Source of the DNA: an uncultured Atopobiaceae bacterium
GTDB taxonomy: Bacteria > Actinomycetota > Coriobacteriia > Coriobacteriales > Atopobiaceae
Direction of reading: 5' to 3'
Length of the DNA: 20,713 bases
Assembly: GCA_905235165.1 (NCBI GenBank)
Contig: CAJOKK010000014.1
Location: forward strand, 1-20,713
The position numbers and the translations under genes were made by a program. Below are positions 14,278 to 20,713 of the stretch, in pieces. The notes under the pieces were generated by a model, which made no database searches, was not told the DNA's origin, and saw only the letters and a program-made list of their open reading frames with translations. The stretch's first letter is position 1, and each line of letters starts with the position of its first letter.

Positions 14278-16222
14278 TTACTCGTAAAGGTCGCCGTCGC
14301 TCTCCCACACGGGCGCGTCAAACTTGATCTGGTAGACGTAAATGCCCTCGCAAATGGTATCTGCACACTCGATGCGCGTGGCCCCGTAATGGTCGCGCAG
14401 ATGGCGGAACAGGTGGAAGAGCGTGATGTCACCTCCACCCCAACCGACGTCAATGGAATAGGGCTCCATGGTCGACAGGATGAAGACGTTGTCGTGCTTA
14501 AAGAGCTCGGCGTTCTCTTGGGTAACGCCAGCGACCGCAAACTCACTCTTCTGCAGATCGGAGTTCCACTCTGCCCCACCCCAGGAGATGCAGTTGTGCG
14601 GCGCCTCTCGGCTTGAGAGGATGAAGGGATTCACGTTGATCATGAGCGTCGGCTTGCGCACGTACAGATTGTCAGGATGCGCATAGAGATAGTCAGTGAC
14701 CGAGCGCACCACCTCGCTCGTCTTCTCATACGTAAGGGTCTCTTGAGGGTCAAAGGTAGCTCGACACATGTCGGACGCCCTTGGACACAGGAGCAGCAAG
14801 ACAATGGTCCCCAAGCACGCCGGGAAGTAACGCGCCCTGCTCGACGGGCCACTCCACCTGGCATCAAGGTCAATCGCATCGTCTGACCAAAATGCCAGCA
14901 CGAGCGCAAGGAGGGCCGTTGGGAAGAGCGTGATGAGAATCGAGCGATACAAGGCACGGCCTGTATAGAGCTGCGAGAAAATCAGCAGCAACATGAGGAG
15001 GACATCTACCATAAGGGCAAGGAAGCCATAACCATCGCGGCGATGGCATAGGGCAAGAGCAGAGACGAAAAGGCACATACCGCACGCAACGAAGCACGGA
15101 ATGAGGTACTGGTTCTCAAACAGATCGGTCGTGCGGGATTGCAAGTCAGAGAGATTCGTCGAATGGGCCTGGAGCCTACTGCCCTCAGAGATGTGATCAA
15201 AGGCATCCTGCGTGATGGCATCATCCATAAAGAACCAGACACGGGCCAGCTCGAACAGGTCGCGGTCCCAGCCAACCTCTCGATAGAGCGTCGGGTTGTC
15301 ATCGTAAGAGTCGTGGGGATAGTCGTTGAACTGCGAGCGAGAAGAATTGTAGGAACTCCGGCGAATCAACATGAGCCATGGTGGCGCTGTTGTACTGGGG
15401 AATCAAAAGCGTAATGACAATGCAGGCCACGACGGCGGGAAGGTAGTGAGAAGCGATACGTGGCACGCGACGCCACAGCGGCTCCCTTTCCTCAGGAGAT
15501 ACAGGGTCAGCTCCCTTGCAAAGTTCCCTCGACGCGCAAACGAGCAAGGCAAGGCAGAGGAAGGCGCACACCACCATACCGCTCTCCGAACGATGGCACG
15601 TGCAGAGGAAGGCCGTGGCCATGCAGATGCATATGAGTGACAGGTAGGAACGGCGCGTGCCATACAGGGCGAGCAAGCCCGCAACGCCCATACCAAAGAC
15701 GCAAGGCACGACCGTGAACGAGACGTTCATGATGGGATAGAGGAAGAAGATAAGGTCAAAGATGGCCACGAGACCAAGGGCGACAAGCTGCGGCAGCCGA
15801 GCGGCTTTGAACAGCCTCAGCAAGACGTAGCTCATCATCACGGAACCTATGGCCATAAACACATGGCTATAGAAGAACCACCACGGATGCCCCGGTACCG
15901 ACCGATACAATGCGCTCATCACCGTACCCAATAGGGGCGAGATGAACGGATGGAAGGGATAGGGGTCACCCGTCAGGTTGCCCGCGAGCGCATCTTGGAT
16001 GGAGGTGTCGTCGTTGGTCAGAAAACGCATGTTGCCGCTCAGGATGCAGACGGCATACAGGAGGGCAACAAGCGCAATCGAGCAGAACTGCGGACTCGTG
16101 AGGGCCGCCAGCAACGCATTCTTTGAGCGAGAGGGCGCTTGGTCTTCCTCGCGAAACGACGGGGGACGTTGATCGTCTCCCGTCGAAGCACCATGTAGCG
16201 GTTTTTCTTCCTCAAGAAGCAT
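14278..16222 (-). pseudogene. Polytopic membrane protein (GT-C-like), split by a frameshift
   Basis: Two overlapping minus-strand frames together make one protein of about 647 aa. The first runs from ATG 16222 (TGAGG upstream) and stays in frame to about residue 290 (DSPEF, near 15353); it then reads 17 unrelated residues to a stop at 15299. The other frame takes over with YNSSRSQFNDYPHDSYDD and runs to 14278. One extra base near 15350-15356 explains the break. About ten or more hydrophobic helices are visible. The NDD pair after helix 1 and the PFHPFISP loop resemble GT-C-type lipid-linked glycosyltransferases, but this is only a fold guess. A soluble C-terminal part of about 140 residues is probably extracytoplasmic. 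It could be a true mutation, a sequencing error, or less likely programmed frameshifting. Confidence 0.8.
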
Positions 16223-16281
16223 GCATCAGCCTCACATGGATCGCGAAACTCGACAACGAAGACAAGCTCCCGGCAAGAGAG

Positions 16282-17493
16282 CTAGGCGAGGGCAACGCCA
16301 CCCATCCAACCCCAGCGCGGAGTGACGTAGCCGCTATAGTCCTGCACCCAACCAGCAAGCGTACGCGTGTTGATATAGCCGATGTTCTCCATCACGAGGC
16401 CATTGCCGATATAGATGCCCACATGGCCATAGATAGCGCCAAGGCCACCCGTGGGATAGGTGGAAACGGCAACGATCATGCCGGGCTTGGCCAGGCTTTG
16501 GTCGGAAAGGTAGCAATACTGGTTGTAAAGGTCGCAGGCATTACCGCCCCACGAGCCAATGCCCGCGTTCTCAAAAACGTCTTCAACCCACCAAGCGCAC
16601 AATCCCGCACCGGGCGAGGGCGTCGTCGAGCATGCGTTGAGGACGGCTTTCTGCGAGCCCGTTGCACCTTGGACAAGGGCAGTCGGATCGATGCGCGTGT
16701 AGCTGCTACTGCTGGCAGCGCTGGCCGCCGCAAGCGAACGCGCGCGCTCGGCCTCGCGATCGGCGGCAAGCAGCTCGGCGTCACGCTTGGCGAGAAGTTC
16801 CTTCACCTTGGAATCAAGGCCCTTGAGAAGCTCGGAGACCTCATCTTGCTTCGCATGCAGGTCGTTAATCTGCTCCTGCTGCCGCTCGTTAAGAGCCTGG
16901 AGGTCGCTCTTGTGCTCCTCGAGCTTCGCCTCTTGGTCCTCAAGCTCAACCCTGTGCTGCTCGAGCTCAGCCTTGGCCTGCTTGATATCGGAGATCAGCT
17001 GCGCGTCAGCCTCGCTGATCTTGTCGAGATAGTAGATGTTGGACTCAAGCTGCTCGAAGGAGTCGGAGGAGAGCAGAATCGAAAGGATGTTGTTGCCACC
17101 CGACTTATAGGCACTCGAGACGCGCCTCGACAGACGCTCCTGCTTCTGCGCAAGGTCCTTCTCGCGCTGCTTGATGTCCTTGGTGTCTTTGTCGATCTTC
17201 TTCTGAGTGTCGTTGATGTCCTTCTCAGTGTCGTAGATCTGGTCGAGCGTCTTGGCTTGCTCAATAGAGAGCTGCTGGACCTCAGCGGCAAGAGCATCGA
17301 GCTGCTTCTTAGTAGCGTCGTACTGCTTTTGGGTCTCATCGATCTGCGCTGTGGTCTGATCGGCCTTTGCGCGCAGCTCTTCTTCGGTCTCTGCCAAGGC
17401 AGGACGTGCGGACAGGATCGACGCTGACCCGACAAGCAGACCGAGTGCGCTTCGGCGCGTAAGGAGTGCGCGATGATTCTCGCTGGGTTTCAC
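16282..17493 (-). CDS. Secreted coiled-coil peptidoglycan hydrolase with CHAP/NlpC-type domain
   Basis: 403 aa with a GTG start at 17493 and GAGGG 7 bases upstream. The leader has TRRSALGLLVGSA and ends in ALA34, a Tat-like signal with a signal peptidase I site. Residues 36-255 are almost entirely charged heptad-type coiled coil (PcsB/CwlO-like), interrupted by SSAYKSGGNNILSILLSS (126-143), a motif typical of PcsB-like proteins. After a Ser/Ala linker, the C-terminal domain has Cys299 in GLCAWWV and His357 in GHVGIYIG, with Glu369/Asn370 as possible third residue. Such proteins cut peptidoglycan at division and are usually activated through FtsEX by their coiled coil; no ftsEX is nearby. The 261-bp gap upstream carries a leader with two alternative hairpins. 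Confidence 0.92.
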   Translation of the reverse strand: MKPSENHRALLTRRSALGLLVGSASILSARPALAETEEELRAKADQTTAQIDETQKQYDATKKQLDALAAEVQQLSIEQAKTLDQIYDTEKDINDTQKKIDKDTKDIKQREKDLAQKQERLSRRVSSAYKSGGNNILSILLSSDSFEQLESNIYYLDKISEADAQLISDIKQAKAELEQHRVELEDQEAKLEEHKSDLQALNERQQEQINDLHAKQDEVSELLKGLDSKVKELLAKRDAELLAADREAERARSLAAASAASSSSYTRIDPTALVQGATGSQKAVLNACSTTPSPGAGLCAWWVEDVFENAGIGSWGGNACDLYNQYCYLSDQSLAKPGMIVAVSTYPTGGLGAIYGHVGIYIGNGLVMENIGYINTRTLAGWVQDYSGYVTPRWGWMGGVALA

Positions 17494-17523
17494 GATAATC
17501 CCTCGTTTTCGCTTCGTTTAAGG

Positions 17524-17551
17524 CTGCCAGTGCTCCGCACGTGGCAGCACT
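17524..17551 (-). promoter_or_regulatory. Two mutually exclusive hairpins in the hydrolase leader
   Basis: CTGCCA (17524-17529) can pair with TGGCAG (17542-17547). The overlapping AGTGCT (17529-17534) can pair with AGCACT (17546-17551). The two 6-bp stems share bases and cannot form together. They lie 31-58 bases upstream of the hydrolase GTG, in the likely 5' leader. This could be a simple switch or a chance overlap of short palindromes; the rest of the gap to 17754 shows no gene. Confidence 0.35.
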
Positions 17552-17754
17552 AAATGGTTATCCAGATATACTACCACGCAATTAACAGCGCCATTATTGT
17601 TTCGCATTATTGCGCAGCCCAAGTGGCAGATATCCTCGGAGAGCTGTTGCCCTAAACACCAAGGTCAGCGAGAAGAAAGCGCCTGCGTAGGGTCCGCATT
17701 GACGGCGATTCCCCAGCAGAGAAGATGCGTAGCCGCGTGAGGGAGCACAGAAGG

Positions 17755-18579
17755 CTACAGCACCTCGTTCATGGCGCCGGAACGAAAGCCTGTGAGATCA
17801 ACGGTAACGTAGGTGAAGCCAATCTCCTTGAGCTGGCTCACGACCTGCTCGCGCAGGTTCTTCTCGGCAAGGCGCCCGATCTCGTCGGGGTCGACTTCGA
17901 TGCGCGCCAGCTCCCCCTCGCTGCCGTGCACCCGCACGCGAAGCTGGACGAAGCCGAGGTCGTGCAGGTAATCCTCGGCCTTCTCCACCATCTTGAGCTT
18001 GCGGGCGCTGATGTGCTCGCCGTAGGCAAAGCGCGAGGCAAGACAGGCAGCGGCAGGCATGTTCCAGGTAGGGAGGCCCAGCTCGCGCGACAGCTCACGA
18101 ATCTCGTCTTTGGTAAGGTCCGCCTGCTGCAAGGGGCTCGCAATGCCCATCTCGGCCAAGGCGCGCAAACCGGGACGGTAGTCCCCCTTGTCGTCAACAT
18201 TGGAGCCATCGACCACGCACGCGATGCCTCGCTCGTGCGCCAACTCGCACAGGCGCTCAAAAAGGGCATGCTTGCAGTGATAGCAGCGATCCTTGGGGTT
18301 GAGCCGGTAGCCCTCAACCTCGAGCTCGTCAAAGCGGATGAGCTCATGGGGAATGCCCCGATCCTCGCAGAAGCGGCTCGCCCGCTCTACCTCACGCTCG
18401 GGAATGGAGCGACCGGCCGAGGTGATTGCCAGCATCTTGCTGCCCAGTGCGTTATGGGCGACAACCGCAAGCAGCGTCGAGTCGACCCCGCCCGAATAGG
18501 CAACGGCCACGCTGCCCATATCTTTCAGAAGGGAGGTCAGGGTATCGAGCTTGCTCTGCAACTCTGCACTGAGGGTCAT
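17755..18579 (-). CDS. larE: LarE, sulfur transferase for nickel-pincer cofactor synthesis
   Basis: 274 aa. The PP-loop ATPase motif AYSGGVDST is at 27-35. LNPKDRCYHCK (93-103) and AACLASRF (177-184) are characteristic of LarE. LarE adenylates pyridinium-3,5-biscarboxylate mononucleotide and replaces the carboxylate oxygen with sulfur twice. Lactobacillus LarE gives up the sulfur of its own Cys176, matched here by Cys179. This protein also has Cys99 and Cys102. Three such cysteines would fit the [4Fe-4S]-cluster LarE type described from Thermotoga, which is catalytic and not consumed; that class assignment is inferred. The ATG at 18579 follows AAGGTGGGA closely. It is transcribed away from larB across a 94-bp shared gap. 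Confidence 0.93.
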   Translation of the reverse strand: MTLSAELQSKLDTLTSLLKDMGSVAVAYSGGVDSTLLAVVAHNALGSKMLAITSAGRSIPEREVERASRFCEDRGIPHELIRFDELEVEGYRLNPKDRCYHCKHALFERLCELAHERGIACVVDGSNVDDKGDYRPGLRALAEMGIASPLQQADLTKDEIRELSRELGLPTWNMPAAACLASRFAYGEHISARKLKMVEKAEDYLHDLGFVQLRVRVHGSEGELARIEVDPDEIGRLAEKNLREQVVSQLKEIGFTYVTVDLTGFRSGAMNEVL

Positions 18580-18610
18580 ATTCCCACCTTTTCAATCGAC
18601 ATTTCGGGCC

Positions 18611-18640
18611 ATTGTATGACAAACGATGGCAGGCATGCCA
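18611..18640. promoter_or_regulatory. Shared larE/larB control region with inverted repeat
   Basis: The 94-bp gap between divergent larE and larB contains TGGCA-GGCA-TGCCA (18627-18640), a perfect 5-bp inverted repeat. Next to it ATTGTA (18611-18616) reads TACAAT on the minus strand, a good -10 for larE. A convincing -35 was not found on either strand. It may be an operator serving both directions. Confidence 0.4.
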
Positions 18641-18673
18641 GAATGAGAAGATATGCACAATGGGGAGGAAGAC

Positions 18674-19465
18674 ATGGATAAGCAGGAACTACAGACGATC
18701 CTGGCGGCTGTTGCCGATGGCTCGCTCGACCTGCCTGAAGCAGAACGCGAAATCATGCAGTCAGGCTATGTTGACCTCGGCTACGCCAAGCCCGACCTAG
18801 ACCGCAAACGCCGACAAGGCGCCTCCGAGGTGATCTACGGCGTGGGCAAGACGGCCGAGCAGATCGCCGGAATCGTGACCTCCTTGCGCGCGGCAGGAGA
18901 GCAGTGCATCCTCATCACCCGCATTGACAAGGAGAAGGCGCGCAAGACCGTGGCCCTTCTCTCCCCTGCTGACCGAGAAGCCTTCTCTTATCACGACCTC
19001 CCGCGCCTTGCCATCGTGGGCGAGAAGCCCGAGCCGAACGGATGCTCCTACGTAGCCGTGGCGGCAGCTGGCACGAGCGACCTCTACTGCGCCGAAGAGG
19101 CCGCCATCACGGCGGAGATGCTCGGTAGCCGCGTCGTGCGCCTCTTTGACGTGGGTGTGGCAGGGGTGCACCGGCTGCTCTCGCACGTCGACGACTTGCG
19201 TGGAGCAAGCGCCATCGTAGCAGTGGCCGGCATGGAAGGCGCGCTTGCGAGCGTCGTGGGCGGCTTGGTCTCCTCCCCCGTGATTGCCTGCCCCACAAGC
19301 GTGGGCTACGGCGCATCGCTTCAGGGAATCGCCGCTCTGCTCTCCATGCTCAACTCCTGTGCGAGCGGCGTATCGGTGGTAAATATCGACAACGGCTTCG
19401 GCGCCGGTTATCAGGCTGCCCTCATCGATCACGTGGGCTGCACGCACGACGAGAAGACAGCGTAG
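18674..19465 (+). CDS. larB: LarB, nicotinate dinucleotide carboxylase/hydrolase
   Basis: 263 aa. An N-terminal helical part (1-60) with DLGYAKPDLDRKRRQGASEVIYG leads into a PurE-like AIR-carboxylase fold. AAGTSDLYCAEEAA, FDVGVAGVHRLL, VAGMEGALASVVGGLV and PTSVGYGASLQG are the typical LarB blocks, and the Cys in LNSCASGVSVVNIDNGFGAG matches the catalytic cysteine region. LarB carboxylates nicotinic acid adenine dinucleotide at C5 and splits off AMP, the first step to the nickel-pincer nucleotide. The ATG at 18674 follows GGGGAGGA by 4 bases; an ATG at 18653 would overlap that site. larC follows after 32 bp. Confidence 0.95.
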   Translation: MDKQELQTILAAVADGSLDLPEAEREIMQSGYVDLGYAKPDLDRKRRQGASEVIYGVGKTAEQIAGIVTSLRAAGEQCILITRIDKEKARKTVALLSPADREAFSYHDLPRLAIVGEKPEPNGCSYVAVAAAGTSDLYCAEEAAITAEMLGSRVVRLFDVGVAGVHRLLSHVDDLRGASAIVAVAGMEGALASVVGGLVSSPVIACPTSVGYGASLQGIAALLSMLNSCASGVSVVNIDNGFGAGYQAALIDHVGCTHDEKTA

Positions 19466-19497
19466 CCACGCGCGACGCAATAGGGAAAGGACGCATC

Positions 19498-20475
19498 ATG
19501 GGACGCACGCTCTATCTTGACTGTTCGCGCGGCATCAGTGGCGACATGGTTGTGGGCGCTCTTCTCGACGCCGGCGCCGATGAGGACGCGCTGCGCCGCG
19601 CCCTCGCAAGCCTGAAGCTCGACGGCTACGAGGTCGTGATACGTCGCCGCCTCGTGTCGGGGCTCGACGTGTGCGACTTTGACGTAGTGCTCGACTCGGA
19701 GCATGACGGGCACGACCACGACATGCACTGGCTCTACGATGACCTCGACGAAGACGAAGGCCAGGCTGGCCATCACCACGGGCATGCACACCATCACGAG
19801 CACGGACATCACCACGAGCATGGGCACCGCCACGATCATGAGCACCATCACGAGCACCGCGGTCCCGCCGAGGTCAAGGCCATCATTGAGGGTTCCGAAC
19901 TCAGCCCGCACGCCAAGGAAATCGCAGGCAGTATCTTCGACATACTCACCGAAGCCGAGGCCAAGGCACACGGAGTGCCTGCCGAAGAAGTCCATTTTCA
20001 CGAGGTGGGAGCCGTCGATTCCATCGTCGACGTCGCGGCAACCGCCTTCTGTATCGACAATCTTGGCATCGAGGAGTGCGTCCTCTCCCCACTTGGCGAG
20101 GGGCACGGACGTGTGCGTTGCGCCCACGGCGTACTTCCCATCCCCGTGCCCGCCGTGGCCAACATCGTCTGCGCCCACAAGCTGACGCTCGAGTCGCATG
20201 ACATCGCCGGCGAACTCGTCACTCCCACGGGAGCAGCCATCGCCGCAGCGCTCCGCACGACCGACAAGCTCCCCTCCCCCTACCAAATCGTGAGCGTGGG
20301 AACCGGATCGGGCAAGCGCGCCTACAATCCGCCCAGCACGGTACGGGCAACGATTGTCGAGCGCGTCAACAAGCCACAAGCCATGCCGCATGCCTGTGGC
20401 ATGGAGGAACCATCCCTCTGGAAGCTCGAGACTGAGGTAGACGACTGCACGGGCGAGGCGCTTGGCCACGCTTGA
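19498..20475 (+). CDS. larC: LarC, N-terminal (LarC1) part of the nickel-inserting cyclometallase
   Basis: 325 aa to a TGA at 20473. The start LYLDCSRGISGDM is the LarC signature (usual form FDxxxGISGDM). HFHEVGAVDSIVDV, GHGRVRCAHGVLPIPVPA and ELVTPTGAAI follow in family order, and KLETEVDDCTGEALGHA ends at the stop. A His-rich stretch at about 70-120 contains dozens of His in HHH/HEH runs and should bind nickel. LarC uses CTP to insert Ni into the bis-thiocarboxylated nucleotide. The ATG has AAAGGA 6 bases upstream. The protein continues in another frame (next entry), as in Lactobacillus larC1/larC2, where the full protein arises by programmed frameshifting. A plain mutation or sequence error cannot be excluded. 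Confidence 0.93.
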   Translation: MGRTLYLDCSRGISGDMVVGALLDAGADEDALRRALASLKLDGYEVVIRRRLVSGLDVCDFDVVLDSEHDGHDHDMHWLYDDLDEDEGQAGHHHGHAHHHEHGHHHEHGHRHDHEHHHEHRGPAEVKAIIEGSELSPHAKEIAGSIFDILTEAEAKAHGVPAEEVHFHEVGAVDSIVDVAATAFCIDNLGIEECVLSPLGEGHGRVRCAHGVLPIPVPAVANIVCAHKLTLESHDIAGELVTPTGAAIAAALRTTDKLPSPYQIVSVGTGSGKRAYNPPSTVRATIVERVNKPQAMPHACGMEEPSLWKLETEVDDCTGEALGHA

Positions 20476-20713
20476 GCGCCTTATGGCATCAGGCGCCTAC
20501 GAGGTGCACTACCTCCCCGTCTTCATGAAGAAGGGTCGCCCCGGCTATCAAATTGAAGTCCTATGTAGTGAACAGTCAATTCCCGAGCTGGAATCGGTCA
20601 TCTTCGAAGACACAACCACCATCGGCATCAGGCGCCAACCCCTCTGGAGAACCGCCCTCAGCCGTGAGATCGTTGAGCTTGCGACCAGCTATGGCCCCGC
20701 AAAGGCTAAGGCC
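20474..20713 (+). CDS. larC: LarC, C-terminal (LarC2) part, other frame, cut by window end
   Basis: Starting around 20474, the frame shifted by +1 relative to larC1 reads ERLMASGAYEVHYLPVF, then MKKGRPGYQIEVLC. This is the typical LarC continuation after the GEALGxALERL motif. 80 codons are visible without a stop before the window ends. GCTTGAG at the junction can be read as A-stop in one frame or as CTT-GAG (L-E) in the other. ATG 20483 could serve as a separate start, but its ribosome binding site is poor. Expression as a fusion by frameshift is favoured from what is known of the family. Confidence 0.85.

Noticed and set aside
17729..17758. GTAGCC/GGCTAC hairpin as larE terminator
   Set aside because: Only 6 bp with an 18-nt loop, overlaps the stop codon, and no T run follows.

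Overview
The window is high-GC DNA from a bacterium with Gram-positive-type gene content. It looks most like an anaerobic gut or oral actinomycete of the Coriobacteriia (Collinsella/Olsenella/Atopobiaceae-like). This rests on base composition, strong AGGAGG-type ribosome binding sites, Tat-type leaders on a lipoprotein and a cell-wall hydrolase, and the mix of [4Fe-4S] flavin oxidoreductase, ACMSD-type amidohydrolases and lar genes. The placement is inferred; there is no rRNA or other marker here.

Layout. Positions 1-443 are a tandem array of a 52-bp palindromic repeat that enters from the left edge and ends in a complete 52-bp palindrome. From 522 to 18579 every supported gene lies on the minus strand, so they are read right to left. 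Two metabolic blocks stand out. Block A (11339 down to 7994) encodes a small flavin-type PNPOx-fold protein, two tandem paralogous ACMSD-family amidohydrolases/decarboxylases and an SDR. It is followed by a Tat-lipoprotein D-Ala-D-Ala dipeptidase and a LysR regulator. Block B (5911 down to 522) encodes a thiolase-like enzyme, its DUF35 zinc-ribbon/OB-fold partner, an SDR, an old-yellow-enzyme/dienoyl-CoA-reductase-type iron-sulfur flavoprotein and a nitroreductase. The LysR gene sits directly upstream of block B, and the gap between them holds an inverted repeat overlapping a possible promoter. Together the blocks look like a pathway for anaerobic decarboxylation, reduction and acyl (C-C) cleavage or transfer on an aromatic or alicyclic substrate. 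The substrate cannot be read from the sequence.

To the right are an AAA+ ATPase, a phosphotransferase of the aminoglycoside/choline-kinase fold, an HD-domain nucleotidase, a large polytopic membrane protein broken by a frameshift, and a secreted coiled-coil CHAP/NlpC-type peptidoglycan hydrolase.

At the right end the nickel-pincer cofactor genes are arranged with larE (minus) divergent from larB-larC (plus). larC carries a very His-rich insert and changes frame at the LarC1/LarC2 boundary, where programmed frameshifting is known in lactobacilli. larC runs off the window end. No larA homologue is visible here.
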